Assembly: GCA_947579665.1 (NCBI GenBank)
Contig: CANPUZ010000048.1
Coordinates: 930,001-994,000 of the forward strand
Origin: Sympetrum striolatum
Taxonomy: Eukaryota; Arthropoda; Insecta; Odonata; Libellulidae
Reading direction: 5' to 3'
DNA length: 64,000 nt
Shown: one piece after another, positions 24,130 through 34,674 of the stretch
Numbering within the stretch: the first letter of the stretch is position 1
Layout: every line of letters starts with the position of its first letter
The notes under the pieces: model-generated
What the model saw: the letters and a program-made list of their open reading frames with translations, nothing else
What the model was told of the DNA's origin: nothing
Databases searched by the model: none
Translations under genes and position numbers: made by a program

Positions 24130-24191
24130 GTCGCGGTAGCTTAACTGAATAAAGCAAGTGGAAGATCAGGGTTCGAGTCCTGGCTGCGGCA
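24130..24191 (+). repeat. tRNA-like sequence lacking an anticodon arm
   Basis: A 7-bp acceptor stem can form (GTCGCGG with the 3' side CTGCGGC, two wobbles). There is also a 4-bp D-arm (GCTT/AAGC) and a T-arm around AGGGTTCGAGTCCTG with an exact box B. Box A is also recognisable (TAGCTTAACTG). Only about 11 bases remain where a 17-base anticodon arm should be. It is either a decayed tRNA, a SINE head, or an unusual minimal tRNA-like RNA. Confidence 0.4.
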
Positions 24192-24414
24192 GACTTCTTC
24201 ATTTATTCTCATGTTCTAGCGCGTAAATTACGAAGTGCTTGTCATTAATATTTCGGGTATTACACAAATGATATGATTGAGTCATCTGACAGCTAGTCGT
24301 TAATGCATTTCGATTTAATATTAAGCCAAAAGCGATGTTATGAGATGGCGATGCTATACCAAGTTCAGCTGATCAGCTGAGAATACTAATAACTATGGGT
24401 TGGGAAACCCCGCG

Positions 24415-24735
24415 GCTGCCAACAATGGCTCATACTTTGTAATAGTCGCGAGGGATATTGTTGTCGACTTCGCCTATTAACGAATGGGAAGTGGTATTTC
24501 TTCTCACCGCCATAAGAGTGCCAAAGCAATGCAAATAAGAAAAAGGTTTTGTAGTTTAACACATTAATATCAACAAATATAAGTTACAATGAGGTAATGA
24601 CTCGTTCGTTAAAATTGAATATCCCCGACTTACTATATTAAGAATTTAATTTTAAGTACGTTTCCATTCAGATACTTCAACAAAATGTTTACACTAAGCA
24701 ACTAATAAATTAGGAAAGTTTTAAAAGTAGACAAT
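24415..24735 (+). repeat. Direct repeat, right copy
   Basis: Counterpart of 23243-23575: CAACAATGGCTCATACTTTG, GGGATATTGTTGTCGACTTC, then AATAAATTAGGAAAGTTTTA. Similarity fades near 24740. Together with the left copy it brackets about 840 bases with two tRNA-like modules. Confidence 0.7.
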
Positions 24736-25937
24736 AGAATTTTTTTAACTGGCCTCGAAATTTTGATCGCATTCATGACGTCACAGTTTACAAATTTGGA
24801 GCTTAATTTAGACTGAATCGAAGCAGATGTCACAACATATGTTTCGGCGTCGCTTGAAGCAGCCACTCAGCTGTTTTGACCTGAATGTCGAGTTCTTTTA
24901 AAAAAGTACGAAAAGCATTAAAACTAAAAGGAATGCAAAACGGACACCCTCTAAGTGGGGTTATTCTGGTAGCCCAAGAGGATCCCTTCCGATTATCACC
25001 ACTCTTTGGGACACCCTGTGTAGCTCATTTACAGCTTCACCATAAAATATTCATTGAATTTCTATCCGAGCAATGACTGGGACGTCGACAAGACACGATT
25101 GACGATGAAACCAAAAGACAAGATGGACGAAATACTGGAGAGATGATCGTTTACCGAAAGAAAGATATTTTAACTTCATATCCCTCACCATACGACCTGC
25201 ATCAATGCACCATAGTGTGGTTTAATTAGTTTCGTATAATAATTATAACTATCTCATCTATAATGGATAATTAAAAGTCAGAGATTGGTATTTTAAGAAC
25301 ATATTCTTAAGGTGAGAAGACTAAAAACAGTTCTCCGTAAATCGAAACTTTGATGAGTTATCAATCCGTTGTTACTTAGCATTGAAGAATTAATTATAAA
25401 ATACACTATGAATTATTTAGTGATCTTAGTTTTTCTAGAAACAATACAGAAATAAAAGAATAATAGAAAATTTATTTATTTTTGTGTTTTTCACACTAAA
25501 GGAATGACAGACATGTCAACGGGTCTAGAAGACGATACGCAACCGTAGGACCAAACGAGGAGATCCAGATTTATTAATTCAATCCTTCATCACTAGGTAT
25601 ACTGTAAGAATTGAATCTGCAATAAGATATAGCTATTGGAATTGGGCGGTATTTTAACGTTTACATTGAAATAAACGATGCGATGCAACGAACAGATTTC
25701 TTAAAGATGGTGTCCAAGTTAGACAAAAAGAGGTTTTCTGTAAATCTCAACTCCAATAATTGATTTTTCAGTCACTATGCTAATTTTAAAAAGAGTTCGA
25801 CTTTCAAGGTAATTTGTACTCTATGTTTATGTATTTAATATCTTCACATTCTACCGATGACAGACATATTAAAAGAATGATTACGAACGACGAACTTATT
25901 TGCAATCTAAATGCGCACTTCTAATAGACGAGGACAA
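24736..25937. other. Noncoding stretch
   Basis: No gene recognised. The 63-codon frame at 24885-25076 has no known motif. Confidence 0.35.
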
Positions 25938-25990
25938 AATCCCCCTCCCCTCCCTCTCCTTCCCCTCCCTCCTTCCCCCTCCACCCACCA
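25938..25990 (-). other. Polypyrimidine tract / G-quadruplex candidate on minus strand
   Basis: The plus strand is almost pure C/T (CCCCCTCCCCTCCCTCTCCT and onward). The minus strand therefore has more than four closely spaced runs of three to five G, separated by one to five bases, which satisfies the usual intramolecular quadruplex pattern. It stands out in an AT-rich context. Confidence 0.6.
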
Positions 25991-26251
25991 AAGCCATCGC
26001 CAAGCTGTTCTTACGGGGATAAATCCAGGGATTCGACAATCCCATACCTCTGCACAGGTCGACAACTGCCCCAAAATCGGAAAAAAGGTCTGTTTTAATT
26101 GTCAAAATCATCGATATTCCGACGTTGTAATGAGATTCGAATACACAAATAAGAAACTCTGTTCGATTATCTTTCTATCGGTGCTTGTCTCGATTTCCTA
26201 AGGCCATTAATTCTAATTTTAAAGTGCGATATAACTAGATGCTGCAAACAC

Positions 26252-26278
26252 CAAAATGTACAGAACCTGTACATTTTG
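26252..26278. repeat. Perfect 12-bp inverted repeat with 3-base spacer
   Basis: CAAAATGTACAG-AAC-CTGTACATTTTG: the arms are exact reverse complements. It could form a hairpin or be a dimer-binding site; the core TGTACAGAACCTGTACA has the inverted-half-site layout with a 3-base spacer known from steroid-receptor elements. No poly-T follows to suggest a terminator. Confidence 0.6.
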
Positions 26279-29200
26279 CGAGAACGTAATAAACACTTAA
26301 ACGCTGTCTCTTTTGAGTGTCATTCCTAAGAAGGGAGCTTCTGATAGCCTCTTGTGAAGGTTCCTGTGTTGAATTACGACAGAAGGCTTTTCGATGCTCT
26401 CTTATGGAGAAACTATGAATCTCTCTGAAGCGTGGCTCTTCGCTGTATTGAAATGCATGACCTGAGAAGGAGGCTATTCTTGCGAGAGGTTCGCCGGTTG
26501 AGAGTGATTATATATCGGATTACAATTTCCGAGTGCGTTGTCTGATGATTCGAAAGGGCGGAGGAGGTAACCATGACGACGGAGGGAACAACATCGATAG
26601 GAGAAACAAAGGAGGAGCGACGGGTTAAGGGAATGAGAAACACTTGAACTCTGAGTTACGTCATTGAAAGGAAGTTTGTTGGAAAACAAAAGAACAACGA
26701 TGGTGGAGATTTAAAAGCCCGAGTAATTGGGTGGGAGGAGAAGTGTTGAAGGGAAGGCGGTGGCCCTTTAAAGTAAACAAAAGAGTAACGATATTTTAAA
26801 CTCGATCGAAACAGATGAAGTATGAATATGTTTGCGTTTTCTCTGACGACGTGCATTTAAAGAGAGCGTGGAAAACAGAAGAATAACGATGAAATGATCG
26901 AAATGGAAAACAAATAAATCGAGAAAAGTTCTTATTGTCGTAGATATGACAATGAAGAAGGTACTTATAGACGAAATATATAAAATTAGTCGTATTAGTT
27001 TATAATAAAATAAAAAATGCGGATGTAAATAAATTAAATATTAGTCACTTATTTAAAAAAATGTTTATGATATAATTATAATGTAAATATATATTTACAC
27101 ATAGATAAATAATAAATAAATATACGATGTTAAATCACAATATGCTATAAATAAATTTTTATTTATCATAATGAGCGAATAAATTTTCACAGAGTGAATT
27201 AATCATAATATAATTTTTAAATAGCGTTCTTATTGAGTTATTTAAGTGAAGGAAATATAGGATTAATAGTGAAAATGTGAGGAATAAAATACACGAGAAA
27301 AAACAGAGGAGCTTTATTAATAAGTCTATGTGCCGGTTGAAGTGAAACCGATAATTGCCGTATTCATGGAATAAATAAATATTTGCTTCGATCGATTTTC
27401 AACATTTACGCGCTTAAATTGCAAAATTAAATTTAATGAGGATACAAAAATATCGGAGATGTAATACTGCATTGTGAGGAATTTCAGAATATTTATTGTT
27501 GTGTCCCCAAATAACAAAATAAGATTATTACTGGATGAGTATCGTTGAGGTAATTGTACTGAAATAAGAGAAAGCAAAACTGGAATTGAAAGCATAACTG
27601 GAATTGAAAGCAAAGAGATGAAAATTTCAAAAGAATGACTTCAGTGAGATCCATTGGAATGCTGTGAGAAAGAGTGGAATTCGAAGAAATAAATAAATTG
27701 GAAAGATCGGTTGAAATAACTTTAAAATGGTTTACATCAATGTGATTGAGTGAACATACGCAAGGAAGGGAGATTACGGTTTCCGTCATTCGGTACACGC
27801 CAAGGTTTTCAAAATAAGGAACACAAAAGAAATTAATTGCTCGTTGGTCCTGAAATACAGGCAATTCAAGATGCACTCGTGTGAAAGTCGGTTGCGCAAG
27901 TCACATTTAAGAGTTTTTCTCGGAATTAATTCGCAGTAATTATCTTTGGGAGGGTAATGCTCTTAAATCATAACATTTCGTTCAAGCCCAACAGTAGCAA
28001 TTAACGAAGAGAATACTTACAGATTATTCTAGAGGAATTTCTTTGGCCTTGGACAGCTTCAGCGAATAAAACAAACCTCACAAAGAGAACAAAAAAATTG
28101 CATGATAACAATGAAACAGCGAGATGCGTGATCGTAAGCAAAGAACATCATCATCCCCTCGAACAATAGCTACCAAGCGCTAGGTGAGGGGTCAACTAGA
28201 AGGCAGTTTTCTCTTGCACCGAGCCACAATCAAATGAGTGGCAGTAAGGAAAGCACTCTATGAGAGTCTCTTAGTATTAAATAGGATGAAACCTTTATGG
28301 AGCATTACAATTATCTATTTATTTCTTTCATGTTATCTCAGCCAGCAGAAATACTGAGACAAAAGTAAATAATACATACATTTTCCTCTATTCAGTACCA
28401 TAAGACCAATGAAAAATATTTTATCTGCCAAGTTAACAAGAACTATTTTGGGGCTCAATCTGTGAATTCTCATATTTCTCTGTTGTAAAATACTAAGAAT
28501 TAACGAATACACAGTGGTATATGTCAGTTGCTCAGCATGACAGCTATCTAGAAAACACCTTGTGGATAATTGAGCTCATATACCTGCATGATAAAGAACT
28601 ATTTAAAATGATAAAATAAATTTGGTTTCATTATTACCATTATGAAATTATATCTAAAATCTGGGCACTTTATTTCAAAATCAGGGTGCATAAGTGCAAT
28701 CATGAAATGCATTTCCCAGAATACTTCCAAATTATGGTGCATTATACTTCACAATGTTCTTTTATTCTTGGAAACATGGGATGTCATATGCCCTGCACAG
28801 TATGTTGATGGAATGAAAAATATTGTGATAGCTCATTAAAACTCATTGTAAAGTATTAATTATGAGTGAAATGTTGCTTGTACACTTGTCTCAATCCTCT
28901 TCCTTTTCATCTTTCTTATGGTGCATATTTTCTTGAAATTTCATCTATTTCAGTTTTATCACAATTGTTTAACTAAAGATAAAATTTTGGTTCTTAAATA
29001 TGATTTGAAAACCAAATTCTTCACTAAGTGAATCACTTCCTGCCAAAATAATTCTTACTGTGAATGACAGAGATGGGAATCTCAAAAATTATTTGACGTT
29101 TTAGTATCATTTACTGTCAGCAAGATGATCTAAGGATGTGGATATTGTAAAATGTCAACAGGGAATCATAAATTATCTAAAATAAAAACCATGATGGGAT

Positions 29201-29454
29201 CATATTTTCCCTTATTCAGCAAATGTGTGATTGGCATTCAGAAATAATATCATATTTGATTTTTTTCCCTTGATTCAATCTCTTCTGTCGTTACTATTCC
29301 TACCTCTGAAAATAAACACAAGGAACAGATGATGCTGATGTCTTTCTTGTATAAGTTTGGCCAAATTGGGGTAAATAAATTCAAGCTCATTCCGCCACTG
29401 TAGAGGATCTTTTTTCCTAGGGAGGATATACATATCTCAGGACCTCTAAGCCAA
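26279..29454. other. AT-rich noncoding stretch
   Basis: Very AT-rich at 26980-27250. A small tandem duplication (AACTGGAATTGAAAGC twice) lies at about 27580-27612. Several open frames of 60-130 codons occur on the minus strand (for example 27493-27876), but none has a recognisable domain. Confidence 0.35.
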
Positions 29455-29553
29455 AGCCTACGTTGTTTCCCAAGATATTTTTTGGTTACAGCTACTCGTC
29501 TTTAACCAAGTTCGTCGTTAACAAAAGCCGTCATTAACCAAGGTATCACTGTA
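29455..29553 (-). repeat. Terminal end of a pogo/Tigger-type DNA transposon
   Basis: Read on the minus strand the end begins CAGTGATACCTTGGTTAATG and continues GACGAACTTGGTTAAAGACG. This is the typical terminal style of pogo/Tigger elements, and TA follows on the plus strand at 29554. The opposite end was not found, so this is a solo terminus or a truncated copy. Confidence 0.45.
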
Positions 29554-31087
29554 TTAGCTTATATTATTTTTCCTCGGTATTTAGTTATTTTCCTCGATAG
29601 ATGTTAATGCATATAAAAAATGGATAGTATTATCTTCAATAAATAAGTGCGTGTAGCAACATGCTTTGTTAATGGCTACATAATGGCTTATGTCTTATAA
29701 GTAAGACTATGAAAAGGGAATTTTTAAGATATTTATTTAAAATTGCATTATTATTATAAGTTTAAAATTATTATATATTAAACCATTTGCTTGAAGTGTG
29801 CATTTTACTATGTCTCCGGAAATAACACACTTTTCATTATGGATTAAGTATCATCTGATCATAGTGCTGGGGATCAACCTCTTAGCCCAATTCTTTCACA
29901 TTCTTCATCTGAATTCTTCCATTGAAAGCAAAGATTGGAATGGTGAACAGATTTGAAACTGTGCTCTCCAGACAATTTCAATAACAGCATCAGGGAAGAA
30001 TTTAAGACAATGATTCATAAAAGAGCACTGTAGATATTTGTATTAATTTTATAATAAACTTTCTAGATAGGTGAATCAAGCTCTTCCCTTTCTTCCCAGT
30101 AAGATGCTACAAAAATGTTTCATAACCAACAAGAAAATTCAAGAAATAATTATATAAAGTAAGATAAAAAGATTTACATTATGAAATAAAAGAAGAGATA
30201 TGTGTTTTATGATGAAAGGTTATTTGGTTCTTAAATAAAAGTCCTAAGGCACGATTTGGATATTAAAGATTGTATTGGATAAAGAACTTACATAATGCGA
30301 TACAAGCATTCGAACATGTGACAACAACAGCCGGAAGTTGAGAGTAAGACAAAAAAGAAACGGTTACTCACATTCCACCAACATAATAAGCTTACACTTT
30401 CACATTACCAACAGTAGAGAAATGTAAGTTGTTCTTCTAACACCTAATAGTTCGAGAAGTTTTGCTCAATATTTATCCTATATTGGCCAAAAACCTGAAA
30501 TTTCACCTTTTTTTGACATTTTTTGAGTTAACTGCTAGTTAGGAAGCTAAGGATCAACATAAATGCAATCATTTCAGGGGGAATACTTGCTTTTAAAGCC
30601 TTAATTGAAATTTAGATTTAAAGTGTTTTAATCATTTTTTACAATATAAAAATTACAAATCCTTCTCAGAATTTCATTGATTAAAACACCTCAGGATGAT
30701 TTAAACAACTTTTTCTAGTAGAACTCATACTTTTCTTTGGAACAGCTCAAATACAGTAATCTAAAACACTTGATAGGTTATTGGTATAACAACTCTTTCC
30801 CAAACAGAAATATCATACGTGGCCCACTTTGATCTAACATCCCATTGCGCCTTATATTTAACATTTAAAAGGGAACATTAAAAAGTTTAAATAGTTTGGC
30901 ATCCTATGTAAGCTTACACTCTGGCGTAAGATCTGTATCTACTTAATCCACAATGTATTGTAAATATTTGATACATTGAAACCAGGTTATTTTGCTTTTT
31001 AAATTCAGATTTTAACGATTTATTTAAGGAATGACATGTGTATATATTTGGGAGAATAGCATACCTTTATAAAAACATGGTTTTAGG
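29554..31087. other. AT-rich noncoding stretch
   Basis: Nothing supported beyond AT-rich DNA up to the hAT element. Confidence 0.35.
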
Positions 31088-32551
31088 CAGGGCCGGCCTT
31101 ATAGGCTGGCAAATAAAGCGGTCGCCTAGGGCGTCCAAATTATTTCATTACAAGATTAATATTATTAGTTGACTCTCAAATAACTCACAAAAATATAAGA
31201 TAGAAAGAATCATCATAAAATAAAATAATAAAAATAATGATAATATAAGAATATTAAATAAGTCTATTTATGGCTGGAAACTGTTTCATTAAAGCTTCTC
31301 AAAACTGAAACTGATTAAGACATATTTGCGATGGCGCAAGATAGATTTGTTAATCTATCTGTGATTTCCACCGAAAACAGCGTTACCCTTAACTTATCCA
31401 AACTTGTTAACGATTTTGCTACCAAAAATTTCAAGTCAACATCATATCCAGAGGATCATCAAAAGTAGAAAAAGTATTGAAAATATTTATTAAATTCGCT
31501 TCAATTTCTCCGTCCGGCATCAAACCCAGGTCTTCCTGGTGATAATTAGTATGCAGAAACGCAAAGAATTACCGTCCCTAACTATTTGTGAAAACTCAAG
31601 CATAAATATTGGGTGAAACTGCCTCAAACGACGTCCTACTTTTCCCTTATATTCCTTATGAGAGACATATTATTGTGCTCTGGCATCGAACCCAGGTACA
31701 GTTCCGTCTTATCTATTTTTTTTCTTAAACCTATTCTTAGAATAGATCTTCCAGCCAAGCACAAACTTCCTATCATTTCGATAAGTGCAACATAAAAATA
31801 ATGAAAAACTACTCCCTTGTATTTTATAGGGCAGATATTTGCATCCTCCTAGCATCAAACCCTGGATTTTTTCCTAAAAGTCATATATGTTTTCAATAGA
31901 TCATGACCATATATAAATGCTCCTTGAGTTTTAATTCTCTACCTATTCGGTATTTTTTTTTTTATTCCAGAAAATCTTAGCAAAACATTTAAATGGAAAA
32001 AATCGAGACTTTGAGGCTCTCTGGAATCGAACTCATGACACTAAGGTTCAAAATCGCAATTTTTCTCGTGTTTATATGTTTTGGCCAATACGTTGTAAAA
32101 ATTTCAAGTCAATGATGCTTGGGGTTTAGCCTGTGAATTAGTGTCCTATCTTTCTATCTATATATATATATACATAAATGAATCTGGAGAAGCATCTATA
32201 TATAATAGATATGATGAGATAATCATTAATCAATATTTCTTTTGATCAGTATAAATTGTATCAAACTATATTTATCAAAGAAATGAATAAATTGTTACCT
32301 TATCACAGTTGCTTTAAATATATACTGAATACTGTGACAATTTTATTATTTTATATTATAATAATAATTATTTATTGATATTTCACTATAAAACATTTCA
32401 TAGTTTAATTATTCAGTTTATTATTCAACCTATAAAAGCCTGTTGGGATATTTTGTCAGGTTTACACCATTATTGAATTTGCAATATTACAAACGGGAGG
32501 GCCACCAAATACGTTTTGCCTGGAGCCACAAATTGTCTAAATCCGGCCCTG
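31088..32551. mobile_element. Non-autonomous hAT-like element with 8-bp target-site duplication
   Basis: The left end reads CAGGGCCGGCCTTATAGG and the right end, on the other strand, CAGGGCCGGATTTAGAC. CAGGG...CCCTG is a common hAT terminus. The flanks GTTTTAGG (31080-31087) and GTCTTAGG (32552-32559) form an 8-bp duplication with one mismatch, the hAT length. The 1464-bp element has no transposase. It contains a box-B repeat at 31425-32240, which either inserted later or makes up its cargo. Confidence 0.85.
31425..32240 (-). repeat. Box-B repeat family, near full-length copy inside the hAT element
   Basis: On the minus strand four motif positions are seen: near 32030 (GAGTTCGATTCCAG), 31860 (GGTTTGATGCTAGG), 31690 (TGGGTTCGATGCCAG) and 31525 (GGGTTTGATGCC). 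The whole segment lines up with 42545-43380 in the opposite direction, including the outer part with CTATATATATATA and TCACAGGCTAAACC. It shows the family unit to be at least about 800 bases. Confidence 0.8.
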
Positions 32552-32559
32552 GTCTTAGG

Positions 32560-34589
32560 CAAAATTAATGGTATTAAAAATGTTTTTCGGGGTTAATATA
32601 TACTCAAGAGTCTTATATAGGTACAATTTACATTTAATCCACTTTCTTTTACTTTCAAATTCCAAAATTATTGATTTTTTTAATGTTGTGTGTGGGATTG
32701 TATTGCCTCAATGGTAGATCTTTCTAAAAACGTCATTTCTAACTAAATTAATGGTTTGGAAACTGTTTTTTTATGGCTAATGTTTAGTAAACACTATGAT
32801 ATAAGCTCTAGATACGTTAAATCTACTTCAATTTGCTTTTAAATTCCACAATTATTGATTAATTTAAGGTTGTATGTATGATACTGTGTCCTCAATGGTA
32901 GACCTTCATAAAGCGTAATTGTATCATATAATCTTTCTAACAAGTTTTTCTTCTATTTTGTATTAAATAATCTAGACTAATAATTTCAAAGGAATATTTT
33001 GGTTCTCGGCCAAGTTTGGTACTACTGGATTAATTATTTTTTCTCGTCTAAACTAGATGAGGCTCGGAACTGCCGATTTCTCCCTTTATACAACTACTGT
33101 TTAATTATAAAACAAAAATATTTGCATGAATACAAAGGTCATAAATTTGAAGTAAAAAATCTGATGTGGCCAACACATGACTTTCTCCATATTTATTGAA
33201 AACAGAAGCCTATGCCGGTAATATATAAATAACTCCAAAACAATGAGTGTTACAGGAAAATGTTTTATACAAAAGTTATAGTAAAGTACATTATCTATTA
33301 TTTTTGTTATGAATTGTGTATTGTATTGCATTCTGACAGAGATATGTATGAAAAAGTGACAGACATGTTCGGGAAAAAAGTGAAAATGAACTCTATGGGC
33401 CCCAAAACATCTATTTCCGTCAAAATCTGGAGGTTGAATTGTTTTGCGAATACAATACTTTCTCTATACTACGTAAAGGGAGAAGGTAAGAATTCCTGAA
33501 CGTACTCATGTAGTGTGACATTCATACTTGTGTTTTCTTAAATTGGCACTCTAATGCAAGTTTTATTCCTTAGGCATTCTTGGTTTGACTCCTGGAATCC
33601 ATTCATAATGAATGCACTCTAGGGTGGATTGAAAAAACGTTTTTATCAAAATCCGTCAACGGCTAGTGCTATTGCAAGTTTGCTATTGGTGGTTCTTATA
33701 ACATATAGAAAATTTCAACTCGATAAAACCTAAAAGATATTAAACGTAATAAATAGGTACAAAGCAACAAAGGAATGGACTAGAACGGAAAGAGGTACAG
33801 AAAAACTTGATTCTAAATTAATTTGCCTCCTATTCTGGCCACATTGGAGGCATCTCTGCCCCATGCAGAAGCATATATGAGGCATATTGAGGCTTAAGTG
33901 ACAGCTTTAGTCGCAAATGACTTATCTTTATCCAAAAAATATTCGTTTGAACTGAACTAGAATTATTTTTGGCAATTTATAAGGTTTGATGCTGAAATTT
34001 CGAAAATTCAAGGTAAAAATTTTCACATCTGATAGTATTTGATTTGAAAAGAAAATTATATCAGTAATGTGGGTGTTCCACTTTTGCTGGGTGATACATT
34101 TCTATCAGAAGAAAAGGCAGAATGACCCACCCTACTGTCTAACCAACATTGGTAACATTTCTCTATATTTAGCTTATTTTGAAGAATTTTGAAAAATGAG
34201 AATCCATTTTCCTTGATTCGGATGAACTAAATATTTGATCTGAAGCAGCAGCAAAGCAATATAGGTACATTTTTGCTATTAAATCACTTTGGAAACATTG
34301 AGAAACCATCAGGAAAAAATGCAAGATTATATTAATTTATATGAAGAAGGTGAGAATATTTAACAATTGCAATAACTGGTACATAATATTCTTTTATTAT
34401 AAGTGAAATTGATTGAATTTTATGCAATCAGATTCTTAGGAAACAGGATTTTTTCTCAACTTTAAATTTATACTACATTGCAAACATCCTCATCGGACTG
34501 TTCTCGCCAAACCATAAATTATGTCATTAAGGTACTTAGTATCTATCAGGAAAAATTAGATTAGGGACAAACATAGCAAGTTTAAGGAT
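32560..34589. other. AT-rich noncoding stretch
   Basis: No gene supported. The frames at 32999-33199 and 33260-33499 have no known domains and no convincing splice partners. Confidence 0.35.
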
Positions 34590-34595
34590 TTTATT
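34590..34595 (-). terminator. Poly(A) signal AATAAA of the zinc-finger gene
   Basis: On the minus strand AATAAA overlaps the second, distal in-frame stop (34591-34593) of the zinc-finger gene. This gives a very short 3' untranslated region, about 80 bases after the first stop. Confidence 0.45.
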
Positions 34596-34674
34596 CTTTT
34601 CTCAAATGAAACAATTCATGCACTGTCTTCTCTATTTTAGTCTTGAATCTCTTATCACAAGTATCACATAAAAA

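Noticed and set aside
24130..24191. Functional tRNA gene
   Set aside because: The anticodon arm is missing and the length is about 61 bases.
23243..24735. Calling the direct repeats LTRs of a TRIM
   Set aside because: No TG..CA ends, primer-binding site, polypurine tract or target duplication could be shown.
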